Program-made: the position numbers and the translations under genes
Shown here: piece after piece, positions 22,586 through 33,121 of the stretch
How the letters are laid out: every line of letters begins with the position of its first letter
Position numbering within the stretch: position 1 is the first letter of the stretch
The notes under the pieces: generated by a model
Databases searched by the model: none
What the model was told of the DNA's origin: nothing
The model's input: only the letters and a program-made list of their open reading frames with translations
Origin: Acanthococcus lagerstroemiae
Taxonomy: Eukaryota; Arthropoda; Insecta; Hemiptera; Eriococcidae
Length of the DNA stretch: 64,000 nucleotides
Assembly (NCBI GenBank): GCA_031841125.1
Contig: CM063113.1
Span: 39,338,197-39,402,196 of the forward strand
Reading direction: 5' to 3'

Positions 22586-22797
22586 TTTTTTACTCTCAAC
22601 CCGAGCCCTGGAATCCGCCCTCTCGAACGTTATCTTAGAGACGTCGGGGAGACTGTTAGGGCTGTCTTAGCCCTCTTCTCTTCTTGCTGAAAGCCCGGTT
22701 TAGGTGGTCGAAATGTAGCGAGTTGCTACGTGGGCTCGAACCCGACACCTCCGGATTCCGAGACCAGTGCGCTATCCACTCGGCCAACCAGACCCCC
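22586..22797 (-). mobile_element. tRNA-Ser-derived SINE, minus strand
   Basis: This is the reverse complement of the SINE family at 17888-18077. Read on the minus strand, it begins GGTCTGGTTGGCCGAGTGG near 22797, carries box B GGTTCGAGCCC, and ends GGGCTCGGGTTGAGAG near 22592. It interrupts unit 3 of the tandem cassette shortly after its psq-like exon, so it is younger than the duplication. Confidence 0.85.
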
Positions 22798-23085
22798 AGA
22801 TAACTGATTAACTTATTTTTATTGCACCTCTCTTTCTCCTTCTGTAAAGGAAACCTCGATTGTGGATTCCAAATTTGACATAAATCAACCCAGCTCTTCC
22901 GGAATACAGTCTAGAAGGACCCTTCAAAAAGTGAGTCCCTCTCAATAAAAAGAAGTCTTTTGGCCTTCTCAAGTATTAATTATATATTATTCTCTTTTCA
23001 GATGACCCGGAAGACATCACATCGCAGATTCACATATTCTTCAGATTCAGACTCAGACTCCAATGCAGGGGCAGATTAACACGTA

Positions 23086-24165
23086 AGCATGAGAAGCATT
23101 TGTGACGCGTCACGAGAAAACATACCTTAGGGGGATGAAGGTTGAAATTAAGATTTTAACAAATTTTTATACAAGTAGGCCCGGGGAATCCAATGCGACT
23201 TACCGCAAGTCTCTAGCTCTTTTCCCAACTGAGATATAGCGTTTTGAAATCAGAGCATTACAATACGTACTTTTCGAGAATTTAATAGCCGAACGTTACC
23301 CCGTTTTTTCTGCCACGACAGCCGTGAAACCTCGTTACAAATAAAACAATTCTGATAGTGGCGCCGAGAAGGGGGAAGGGCGGGGAACTTCCCTTGGGCC
23401 CAGGACCCTTCAAATACCTGATACAGAGCTACATAATATGTACATTATGAATAAACACAGATGAACAGATGAAGCAAATAAGCGATAAAACCTGCACTAG
23501 AGAGCGCTACAAAATCACCTGCGCGGGTGAAACTGAAAGGGTGATCATGGATAATTTTAAATGGAAATACTGCTATCCTTAGGAAGGCATAAAACAGCCC
23601 AAAATTATTCCATCCAATTGCGTTGACTGTAATTCTATTGTTTAGTAATAATACAATAACATGTAGGACGAGATTTTTCTTAAAATCAATTTCTAATTGA
23701 TTTGAAGACGTGTAAAGTTTGCTGTAATCTTATGGAAAATTGTACATGATCACCTTTTCAGTACGCAGGGCTACCAACTTTGGGAACTCTAAGTTTTAGT
23801 GCCTTTTTGAAATACTTGTGTTACGTGCGTGCGTGCGCACCTGGATGCCGCCATTGCTACTATAAAGTAAAGGATTAGAGGCCCCTAAAACAATTTACCC
23901 CGGGGTCCAAAATGGCTTTCAGCGCCGCTGAATTCTGAAGAACGTTTCAGTCGGCGCTATAAGCTGAAACTTATATGGTGCGCAGGAGAAACTGTATTAA
24001 AAATAATACAGGTGTTCCCGAGAGATGGCGCTTATAAAGTTCCTCTAGGAAGCGTAGTCCCAGAACTTCATCGTCACACTATACTACAGACATGCGAGTC
24101 CCTTTGCTACCAAATACCATGATCGGTAAAAATGTCGATTAGGCCTCCACAAGTTGATACAGTGT
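23086..24165. other. Unassigned stretch with one hAT-like terminus
   Basis: ATAGTGGCGCCGAGAAGGGG near 23357 looks like one end of a hAT-type MITE, but I could not find its partner. A GC-richer patch at 23820-24010 is unassigned. No gene seen. Confidence 0.3.
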
Positions 24166-24440
24166 TGCCAACCCTGTCGAGAGGGAGGGGGGAAAGTGGA
24201 AATACACCGGGCCCGGACTTTCAGGGGGCCTGATATTTTTAAAAGGCCTGAATTTCAACACTTACGGCTACATCATACTGTACATGAAATCAGCAATCAC
24301 TCCTTCCACCATACAAGAAACCTCTTATCCCGTAGCTTATAATTTTCCCCATCTGACAAAAGAAAAAAATGAACTGGAAGGAGGGGGTCCGTGGAAATTA
24401 CCCCAGGCCCTTTTTTTCTGTCTACGGGGCTGAGTGTTGC
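24166..24440. mobile_element. Possible MITE with GTTGCCAACCCTG-like ends
   Basis: GTTGCCAACCCTGTCGAGAGG near 24167 and GGGGCTGAGTGTTGCC near 24441 are imperfect inverted repeats. Inside them, GTGGAAATACACCGGGCC is partly mirrored by GGAAATTACCCCAGGCC. The matches are weak, so this is tentative. Confidence 0.35.
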
Positions 24441-24775
24441 CTGGAAGGTGAACAACAACTTCCCGTTGAAAACTCAATTTCACCAAAATTTAGTTTTTCA
24501 CCCTAATTTTGCCTTTACTGCAAAATTACGATTTTCACCTTAAGGTATATTTTCTTATGACGCGTCACATTTTGCTTAGGGTGTGGAGAAGAGAAGGGCA
24601 CCAATCAGGAGGCGGGAAAAAAATTTTCAACCCAAACGCAGGCATGTGCGCGCCGATGAAGCTCGCGAAGAGCACCAATTTTGATCTTGCATCCCACACC
24701 AGAAAGGGTTAATCCGCCCCGACCAGTGGTAGGAATTTGTCCAATTACAGCACCTGACGACTCTTTCTACAACTG

Positions 24776-24904
24776 AAGACGATGACGGTGAGTGCCCCTT
24801 CTGTCGCGTAACTTTAAAGGGGAGGAGTGGATACAGTGTACCACGTGTTACCGCTGGGCACATGAAGAATGTGACGCGGCGTCTGGGGAACGCCCCAAAT
24901 AGGT
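24776..24904 (+). pseudogene. Pogo/jerky-type C-terminal PHD-like finger, frameshifted
   Basis: DDDGECPFCRVTLKG in one frame continues, after a 1-nt shift, as EEWIQCTTCYRWAHEECD. This is the C-x2-C ... WIQC-x2-C-x3-AHE-x-C finger common at the C-terminus of insect Tigger/jerky-like transposases. The upstream transposase is not visible. The block ends about 14 bp before a large foldback element that may have truncated its 3' flank. Confidence 0.65.
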
Positions 24905-24917
24905 AAGTAAGTACATA

Positions 24918-27900
24918 CAGGGTGTTCCACGAAAGTCCCCCCCCTGTTTTTTCACGAACCGATGGGCAGATCTTCCCGGGACGAAAATGATTTTCCAGTC
25001 GTAACATCTAGTTTCTCCTGAGCTTAAAAAATTTTCTCCCCCTTTCACGGGGGGCTGGAACCTACCACCAACTTCGGATTCTTAAATAGGAAGGTATGCC
25101 TTTATGCACCTCGTTGGAAAGGTCATTTACTCCAAAATACGAATCCGTAGAAAAAAATCAAAATTTATCAATTTTGGGGGGCAAGGGGCCTAGAGATGAC
25201 CAAAATTCACCCAGAATCAAAGTGCGGTGACCTATCAAACGAACTATCGAAAATGGGGTTTTCCAGGTCGCTGATTTCGAATACTGCCTTATTTTTTCGA
25301 TTTGACTAACCCAGGGGACAGAACATTCAAAAATTTGGGGCAGAAGGGGTTATTTTAAATGTTTTTTATTTTCGCTGATACAATGTCTTTATGCACCTTG
25401 TTGGAAAGGCCTCTTCCCCCCAAAATTGAATTCGCGGAAAAGATTCAAAATTCATCAATTTTAGGAGGCCAGGGGGCCTAAAATTGGGGGAAATCCACCC
25501 AGAATCAAAATGTGATGACCTATCGAACGAAATATCAAAAAAGGGGGTTTTCAGGTCGTGGATATCGAATATTGCGTTATTTTTTCAATTTGACCCATTC
25601 AGGGGCAGAAAATTCAAAAATTTGGGGGAGCAGGGATTCATTTTTTTACGTTTTTTATGTTCACTGACACCATGACTTCATGCACCTTGTTGAAAAAATC
25701 TCTTCCCCCAAAATTAGAATCCGTGAAAAAAATTCTGATTTGATCAATTTTAGGCCAGTGGGCCTACAATTGGAGAAAATCCACCGAGAATATTGTAGTG
25801 TGATGACCTAGGATTTTTTGTTCAGAAAGTGATTCGTTCGCTTTTTTTGTTTGCAAACTGTTGGAGAAAATCTGCAATTATTTTTCTTTCCGTTTCTGAT
25901 GAACTTCCTTTGAAAATTATCCGGGATTTTTCCTGTATTTTTCTACCTTTGGACATTATTGCAATTTTTTCCCAAGAATTTCTCATGAAATTCCTTAAAG
26001 ATTATCGAAGATTATTCTTGCAGATTTTCGATGAATTTCTTCGGAAAACATTTTTCCTGGAGGTTAGTTGTATCAAAAATTACCGGAATTTGCTTCCGAA
26101 AATTTCCAGTGAAATTTCTTGAAAATTCTCGGAGATTTTCACCAAAAATCTTCGATGAATTTCTTCGGAGAACATTTTTTCTGAACATTGTTGATACTTC
26201 AAAAATCGTCGGAGTTTTTCTCTTAATGAAATTCTACAAAAATTATCAGAATATTTTCCCTAAGAATTTTAAAGAAATTCTCTGGGAAACATTGGAAATT
26301 TTTTCCAGAAATGTCCGATAAGATTCTTCAGTTCAGCATTAAGCTTGTTAATAATAAAAAAAATTGAAAAAACCCAAGGATTTTTTTCTCAAAAATTTTT
26401 GATGTAGTTCCATCAAAAGCATCGGAAAATTTTCCCAAAGAAATTCGATGAAATTTTTCTAAAATCCTCGAACATTTTTCCTGAAGATTTTTGATGAAAA
26501 TCTTCAAAAACGATCGGAGCCTTTCCCCAAATGTTTCCTAATGAAATTCTTCAGAAATTATCGAATGATTTTCCTAAAGATTAGAATTATTGCAATTTCT
26601 CCCCAAAAATTTCTGACAAAATTCCTCAAGAAATTTTTGATGGAATTCCTCGGAGATCATGCAACATTTTCCCTGAAAATCATTGACAAAATTCTCCAAA
26701 ACCATTGTAGTTTTCCATCAACTTATTTCCTATGAGATTTTTCCTCCAAAATTTTTAATGAAAATCATTGGAAAATTTTCCCAAAGATCTTCGATGAAAT
26801 TCCCAAATTTCCAAAAGTAAGGTTACAAAAACTGGAGTGACATTTGTGGTATCGATTTTTGACCATTCTAACGTAAGTTTTTCTTTGAATTTTCTCAGAA
26901 CAATTAGAAATTCCTAGGTCATCACACTTTGATTCTGGATGGATTTCCCCCAATTATAGGCCCCTTGGCCCCCTAAAATTGATAAATTTTGAATTTTTTC
27001 CGCCGATTCAATTTTGGAGCGGAGAGATCTTTGCAACAAGGTGCATAAGAACATACCTTCCCATTTAAGATTCCAAAGTTAGTGGTACGTTCCAGCCCCC
27101 CAAATATGGGGGAGAAAATTTCTTGTGCCCGCAGGAAACTAGACCACGGTACACGAAGATCGCATTTTGTTTGGGAGCAATCCGACAATTATTCGAGAAA
27201 AAAACAGGGGGGGAGGGTCATTCTCAAAACTCACCCTGCACCTCTTTTAGGTTTTTGATTTTGGATAGGTTTTGGCTGGCGTTACACTCCGTTCCCCAAA
27301 GTTGATGAATTTGCAATTTTTCTTCACGAATTAGTATTTTGGAGGAACTGTCTAATCCAGCGATGTGCATGAAGCCACTTTGATAACTTGAGTTCAGAAG
27401 CTCAAAAATTTGTAAATTAGAATCAATTTTGAGTCTAAAATTTGAATTGTAAGGCTCTGAAACGCGTTGAATCTAGGAGAGAATGTGATATTCGGAATCA
27501 GCGACCTCGAAAACACCCTTTCCGATAGTCTTTTTGCTAGCTCATACTTCAATTTTGGACGGATTTTGGTTATCTCTGGGCCCCTTCCCCCCAAATTTGA
27601 TAAATTTTGAAATTTTTTTCACGAATTCATACTCTGGAGAAAGTATTCTATTCAACGATGTCCATGAAGCCACTTTAATAATCTGCATTCAGAAAGTCAA
27701 AAATTTGTGAATAATGGAACCAATTTTAGGTTGAAAATTCGGATTTTAAAACTAAAACGGGTTAAATCGGGAAAATAAGGCAATTATTCGAAATCAGCGA
27801 CCTAGAAAACCCTCTTTTTGATAATTCGTTTGATAGGTCATCACACTTTGATTCCGGGCGGATTTTGGTCATCTGTAGGCCCCCTCGCCCCCCAAAATTG

Positions 27901-28440
27901 ACAAATTTCAAAAAAATTTCACTGATTCTACTTTTGGGAGAAAGAGGCCTTTCCAACAAGGTGCATAAAGACATTGTATCAGCGAAAATGAGAAACATTA
28001 AAATAACCCCTTCTGCCCCAAATTTTTGAATGTTCTGCCCCCTGAGTTAGTCAAATCGAAAAAATAAGGCAATTTTCGAAATCAGCGACCTGGAAAACCC
28101 CATGTTCGGTAGTTCGTTTGATAGGTCACCACACTTTGATTCTGGGTGGATTTTAGTCATCTCTAGGTCCCTTACCCCCCAAAATTGATAAATTTTAATT
28201 TTTTCCCACGGATTCGTATTTTGGAGTAAATGGCCTTTCCAACAAGGTGCATAAAGGCATACCTTCCTATTTAAGATTCCGAAGTTGGTGGTAGGTTCCA
28301 GCCCCCCGTGAAAGGGGGAGAAAATTTTTTAAGCTCAAGAGAAACTAGACCTTACGACTGGGAAATCATTTTCGTCCCGGGAAGATCTGCCCATCGGTTC
28401 GTGAAAAAACAGGGGGGGGGGACTTTCGTGGAACACCCTG
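24918..28440. mobile_element. 3.5-kb foldback element with long inverted arms and TA target site
   Basis: The termini CAGGGTGTTCCACGAAAGTCC and GGACTTTCGTGGAACACCCTG are reverse complements flanked by TA (24916-24917 and 28441-28442). The match continues inward for hundreds of bases: CGAACCGATGGGCAGATC, GGTATGCCTTTATGCACC and CAGAATCAAAGTG all recur inverted on the right. The right arm also holds an extra partial arm copy at about 26925-27240. No transposase is encoded. TA flanks and CAGGGTG ends would fit a Tc1/mariner-like or foldback origin, which remains unproven. Confidence 0.8.
25830..26830. repeat. Degenerate tandem repeats in the foldback core
   Basis: The core consists of variants of a 50-60 bp unit with words such as TTTTCCCTGAAAAT, TTCGATGAAATT, CCTCAGAAAATTATCGGAG. 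The three longest frames here (25829, 26031, 26541) just translate the repeat into FLMKFLKDYR-like words. I treat them as non-coding because every frame is similarly open in such AT-rich repeats. Confidence 0.6.
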
Positions 28441-28553
28441 TATACTGCTTTAACAAATTGTAAACTAATTAATAAATACTTTTTCAACATGATGGTCATT
28501 TTATTTGCTCATGTTGGCATTAAATTACACGTGATCAGTAGGTATTTGGTCCA
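28441..28553. other. Spacer and left target-site copy of the next element
   Basis: A short spacer between two elements. TTGGTCCA at 28546-28553 is the left target duplication of the element that follows. Confidence 0.6.
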
Positions 28554-29736
28554 TAGTGGCGTGCATTCCAGGTAAGCGAGGTAAGCGCCGCTTACCCTGA
28601 AAAATTCCGAGAAAATGGGTTTTCATATAATCAGCTTGTAACAAATAAAAGATTTGACCAAAGGAAGAAGCGATCGTATTGCCGCTTATTACATTTATAA
28701 ATTCACACGAAACAAATGACGCTGTCTGTCGCGGTGGTTCAGGAGACAGTTGAAACAGAAGCCTCACTGTTCAGCAGTCAGCTCCTACGTACTCGTATTT
28801 ATTCGTGTCAGGGCAGCGATCCGAAAATCGCTTATTTTTCATATTGCAGGTAAACTTATACACGACTGAAGCTCCGCCTCCGTGTTGATGACTAACACAA
28901 AAACACACTAGCATGTTTAACGCGACAAAAACTGTGTAAGCGATTTTAATATCGCTTATGGCTAGTCGAACGTCGAAGTTGGCAGGTGAAACGTGATCAA
29001 TGTTCTATGTATGTGCGAATCAACGCGTTTGAGTTTAAATGCTCCGATTTTTTGAACATTTTTTTGCCCATAAAATATGTATTCGGGATCTTATTGAAAA
29101 ATCTTTTTTACGATTTACTTTTAATGAACAATTAGAATTTATCAATGGTGGTAAGTTGATACCAGAATCACTGTTTCTGAAAACTAAGCAAAAGAAAGGT
29201 GGTTCGATTTTTATTGGACATTTCCACGTATTGTAATATGAATACATTTTGTGATTAACAAGTTGTGAATATGGTGGAAAACTGTTTTGTTGGCCATGTC
29301 TATTCAGGGACGTACTGATAGGGGGCAACTCCCCCCCCCTGTAGGAATTTTTCACTCAGGAGTTGGGAGAATCCAACATGTCAAATGGATTTTTTCTTAC
29401 TTTGATACTTGGGAATTTTGAGTTGAGTCAGTGTTGGAAAAATCCAACAAGTCAAAAGTTTTTTTTTGTTTGCTTTGATACTTGGTAATTTTGACTTTCA
29501 CAACTTTTGCCCCCCCCCTCCTCCGGAAAACGCTTCGGTGGTACGTCCCTGTGTCTATTATTCGTTACAGAAAAGAGTAAACGCATATGGAATAACCCTC
29601 CTTACACAGGGATACGACAATTTGAATAATTTCATCAATGCTGTTTTGTTAGCATGTTTCATCCTTTATTCTGATTTTTACTTCATCTCTAAACGCTTAT
29701 CGCTTACCTCCTAGGAAAACTCGCCGCACGCTACTG
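28554..29736. mobile_element. hAT-type non-autonomous element, 1.18 kb
   Basis: TAGTGGCGTGC at the left end pairs with GCACGCTACTG at the right. The flanks TTGGTCCA (28546-28553) and TAGGTCCA (29737-29744) agree at 7 of 8 positions. Subterminal CGCTTACC/GGTAAGCG words are repeated near both ends. No transposase is seen. A younger 247-bp MITE lies inside it at 29305-29551. Confidence 0.75.
29305..29551. mobile_element. MITE with CAGGGACGTAC termini and perfect 8-bp target duplication, copy 1
   Basis: CAGGGACGTAC at the left and GTACGTCCCTG at the right bound 247 bp. TGTCTATT occurs exactly at 29297-29304 and 29552-29559. Inner words include TTTGATACTTGGGAATTTTGA and CCAACAAGTCAAAAG, recurring in all family members (33.3, 38.1, 49.5 and 57.0 kb). 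The C and G runs lie just inside the ends. The 8-bp duplication fits a hAT-mobilised element. Confidence 0.92.
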
Positions 29737-29744
29737 TAGGTCCA

Positions 29745-30965
29745 CCTTTTTAAAAATTACTAATCAAGTTGTCTACGTAGGATTCATTTTTATGGAGTTC
29801 ATCAACTTCAAACATGGATGATATTAGCGCATTTGGTGGATTGAGGACAACACTAATGCTATAAGGAGTTTCGAGTTTCGATTCTTTGACGACAAACTGC
29901 AGCAAAAATAGATTAAGTAATCAATATTTGGGTCCCTTACATTTTGCGGCGCTGAGCTCATGCACTACCGTACTTATCCACTGAAACGTGATGTTAAATT
30001 TGAAATTCTATAATCGAGTCAAAAGTTGAATTTTCAGTCTACAGATCATAAGACTATTCTGGCCCCCAGTCAGTTGCCAATCTAAATGCGCCTTTCTCTT
30101 CAATTCTCGAGCGTAATGTGACCAGGATTGAGTGCGACACCCTCTCGTCGCAATAACGAAAACAAATACCTAATTCTTACCCACCGGATTTTCTTTTCCT
30201 CATTTCCCGAATGCGCCCTTATATGTTTGCTTACACGTATGGAAAGTGCGCGTACCCCTCCGGAAGGTCGGCATTCGCTTTTTTAAGACCACCGCAGCGC
30301 GCAATTTACTTCGAATTTGTCGCCGATATATAAGAAATGCGCACATGTCCGTTCGTTAGCAGTTTCCCAACGGACAGACGGACACCCTCGTTCTCTCGTT
30401 TCGGGGCATTGCTGGCGAAGTGAGAACACAAGAGTGCAAACACCGAATGCATATATTATTTGGCGCATGCTGCAAACACTTCTGTAGTGCATTAATCTGT
30501 TTGCCTATGTGATTATTGTTAGTACATGTACGCGGATCAAGCGTTACTAACAAATCTGTAGCCTCTCGGCTGCTTTTTTAAAACTGTACCCTGTGTTCAT
30601 CACTGTTCTGCACGGTGTACGATGTACATTGCTTTCGCATTATCATTATACGATTCACGACTACGACCCTCCCGACGAACACCCGATTTCATTGAAAAAT
30701 TGTTGCTCATTTGACGTGTGTCGATGAAAACTGGTATAGAGTTGGCTAGTTCTCGGCTGGCAACCGGAAATCCACGAGCTATATCAAAATCAGAATGTCC
30801 CGAAGTTGATGATGACAAGTAAGAAAAAACAACATTGAGGACCGTAAATAATTCAGGAAAATTGGCAGAGAAAAATGGATGAAATGGAAACAAATGATAT
30901 CAAAGGTTTTTTTGTTTTTTTTTTTCAGTAATAGCTATTTTAGGAATGCTATACTAATGAACATA
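29745..30965. other. Unassigned stretch, partly GC-rich and unique-looking
   Basis: The part at about 30060-30620 is richer in CpG than the flanks and lacks repeat motifs seen elsewhere in the window. It could hold regulatory or untranslated sequence, but no gene model can be supported. Small minus-strand frames at 30283-30893 are unconvincing. Confidence 0.3.
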
Positions 30966-31325
30966 CTGAAAGTCCACAGCAATTGGAGTAGGGCTTCGCC
31001 TCCTTTTGGGATTACTAGTGTTATAAAATGAGGAAATAAAACTGCTAATTGAAAAATCATTATATTCTACAAATTACATTTCAAGATGAACGAAAAAACG
31101 AAAAATCTGGAACACAAGTACTGTAACCTACGATAAACAAAAACGTGTTGCCAACCTCAGAAAAGGGAATAGAAAAATCGCAAACACTGTTATCATACAA
31201 TAATAACTAGGTCCCAAGATTTAGTTTTTTGCAAATATCTTGAAACATACACGGTTTAAGAAGAAAAGTTTCAGACAAAAGTTTTTGTTCGTGAAATTCT
31301 ACATAGAAAATGTTCGTAGAGAATT
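30966..31325 (+). repeat. Dispersed repeat, inverted partner at 34031-34208, with an insert
   Basis: AAAGTCCACAGC, then GGGCTTCGCCTCCTTTTGGG, and further right TTAGTTTTTTGCAA and GGTTTAAGAAGAAAAGTTT match the reverse complement of 34031-34208. Relative to that copy, this one has about 190 extra bases between 31014 and 31206. ACTAG stands on each side of the extra segment, which may be a small insertion with a 5-bp duplication. Confidence 0.65.
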
Positions 31326-31387
31326 GTCTTAAAGGCGATAGCGAAAAAGCCAGCGTGAAACTGAAAATACTGAGTCATTATGCCTAA

Positions 31388-31569
31388 CCAAGCACGGCCT
31401 GGCAATTAAATTCTTGGCTTGCAAAACGTAAGGCGCCTGGTCAACAAGTTTAAACAATTTTTTCAGCGATGTTGTGGATTGCGATAAAAAAGGGCCCATA
31501 AAGCCACAATAGGTCGAAAGACCCGGGATGCATTTGCATCTCCGCACCCCCAGCCAGGCCGTGCCTGGG
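31388..31569. mobile_element. MITE-like inverted repeat, CCAAGCACGGCCTGGC ends
   Basis: CCAAGCACGGCCTGGC (31388-31403) pairs with GCCAGGCCGTGCCTGGG (31553-31569). About 180 bp in all, non-coding. No target duplication identified. Confidence 0.6.
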
Positions 31570-32065
31570 TATAACAGAAAAGAAAATTTGAAGACACAGA
31601 AATGCATGTCCATTTCACATGCAATTATTTCAGGGTTGCGAGACCTCGCTCATTTATCTCTTCCATTCAAAATGTACAAGGGATACCGGGTATATTGTAA
31701 CACCGGGATGGGTTGACTTTAGCGCTTCTAGCGGTATTATATGGGTATTAAGATGTGAAAATAAGCCTAAAAAGAAGTTTCCCATCTACAGATTTCGTAT
31801 TTGTGGGATTAGGGCTGCTCGATGTGGTGGCGCGCTGTTGTTTACCTTGAAACCCTGATCGAGGGGAATATTTCAATATTACAGGCGTATGAAAAAATCT
31901 CAAATTATGAAAACGAAAGTGTTTATCGAGAAAATGAATAGAACAAAATTTGTAGTGCACAAAAGTTTCTCTTCCATTGAGACCATTTTTATTTCAATCT
32001 GATAAATTTTTCTAAAATGTGTAGGGTTTCAGTAGTTCCTTTTTAGAAGTGCCTAAAATTGTATA
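31570..32065. other. Unassigned stretch
   Basis: No gene or repeat recognised. Confidence 0.3.
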
Positions 32066-32073
32066 CAGAGTGC

Positions 32074-32324
32074 CAGTGGCGTAGCCAGGGGGGATTAGGG
32101 GGATGAATCCCCCCCCTTGAGATGAGAATTTTTTTATATGCTGGCAGTATCACAGTGAATGCGTGAAATGAAATTTAAATTCAGATACATAACTGAAGTT
32201 GAAAAGCACAACATACTGATACGACAATGTAAAAACATGCAGTTCATGTTAGGTGTACCCCCCCCCCCCGCCGCCCAAAATTTTGCTGATCCCCCTCCTT
32301 GGAAAAATTCTGGCTATGCCACTC
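32074..32324. mobile_element. hAT MITE sharing termini with the 59.5-kb hAT
   Basis: CAGTGGCGTAGCCAGGGGGG at the left and TGGCTATGCCACTC at the right bound 251 bp. The flanks CAGAGTGC (32066-32073) and TAGAGTGC (32325-32332) agree at 7 of 8 bases. The first 14 bases equal those of the full hAT element at 59530-62711, and both have C/G runs just inside, so this is a likely internally deleted passenger of that family. Confidence 0.85.
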
Positions 32325-32640
32325 TAGAGTGCGACTCTTTAGCGCTGGCAGTCCCAATTATTATCAGAAACCTTATTTTTCAACATTGGAAGTAAATTTT
32401 TGAGGAAACATATTTAGTTTTCTTGGTGGTTTAAAAAACGGAAATCAGCGATTGTCTTACATAAAAAGTAAGTATAAATATAATCTTCTTAAATATACCG
32501 GTAATTTGGTCGTTATTGATTTTAAAAGTTTTGTGGGGGAAAAATGTTCTTGATTATCAAATGATCGTATGACCATGGGATGGTTGTAATACTGTATTGA
32601 CGTGTATATTTCTCAGGTTTTTTCATTTCAGCGAAATTTT
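32325..32640. other. Unassigned spacer
   Basis: No feature recognised apart from the acceptor-like TTTTTTCATTTCAG ending near 32631, just before the psq-like exon. Confidence 0.35.
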
Positions 32641-32790
32641 TATGCCTAGTGGTTCGAAACTGGAAGAAAAAGACTGATTGTGGATGTGCTTCAAAAGAAG
32701 AAATGCTTGAAGCTGTGAAGAAAATTTTAAAAATGGGCTTATCAATACGACAAGCAGCCAAGAGATCTGGTCTCAATTTAATTGTAAAAT
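32632..32790 (+). pseudogene. Tigger/jerky-type psq helix-turn-helix N-terminal fragment
   Basis: The segment NWKKKTDCGCASKEEMLEAV followed by KKILKMGLSIRQAAKRSGLN is a typical psq/CENP-B N-terminal helix-turn-helix of pogo-family (Tigger, jerky) transposases. The usual initiator Met before this domain is replaced by GTG at 32649, and the frame runs out within 35 residues after the domain. An acceptor-like pyrimidine tract and CAG precede it, so it may be an exon-like fragment. No DDE catalytic core is present nearby. Confidence 0.7.
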
Positions 32791-33121
32791 TATGGTTTTA
32801 CAATTTTTTTCCTACCTCAGTACTTCATCCCCCTCCCACCGAGACAAAAATATATAATTCAAAAAATCATTCGCGTTGAGTGCTTAAATATGTTATTTTG
32901 CTTACGATTACATTACTTACCTACTTTTGAATTTTTTTACATCAAGTCCTTATTACAGTCGTTTTCATTACGTTCATCATTATTTATTCTTTAATCATTT
33001 AACACATTTTTCAAAATTATGATTTTCTTACATTCGTTTTCATTTTTAAATAAATTTTTAAACGCATGTTCTTCCTTTCTTTATCGAAGCTGCCCAACAA
33101 GTTTTTGGTAGTGCCCAATAT
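32791..33121. other. AT-rich spacer containing a repeat shared with 5.9 kb
   Basis: Near 33090-33125 the words CCCAACAAGTTTTTGGTAGTGCCCAAT resemble the reverse complement of 5940-5980. No gene is seen. Confidence 0.35.

Larger units (their letters stand above)
21307..23085 (+). pseudogene. Tandem psq-like cassette, unit 3, split by two insertions
   Basis: The third unit starts at about 21307 and resumes after a transposon (21470-22352) and a SINE (22586-22797). Removing both leaves about 645 bp, the same as units 1 and 2. It is the most damaged at the front: the start codon is ACG, the exon 2 acceptor is CAC instead of CAG, and exon 2 has a 1-nt deletion. It alone keeps an apparently natural 3' end. 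A block ending CTTCAAAAA|GTGAGT (donor at 22931) joins in phase to the exon at 23002-23079, which reads MTRKTSHRRFTYSSDSDSDS plus a few residues and a stop. This serine-aspartate tail suggests what the ancestral protein's C-terminus looked like. Confidence 0.6.

Noticed and set aside
20020..23085. CRISPR array or simple satellite
   Set aside because: The units are 645 bp, contain splice-like junctions and an open psq-like exon, and are only three in number. This is neither a CRISPR nor a typical satellite.
25829..26735. A family of small proteins with FLMKFLKDYR-type repeats
   Set aside because: The frames translate a degenerate AT-rich tandem repeat inside a foldback element, and boundaries and frames are not conserved.
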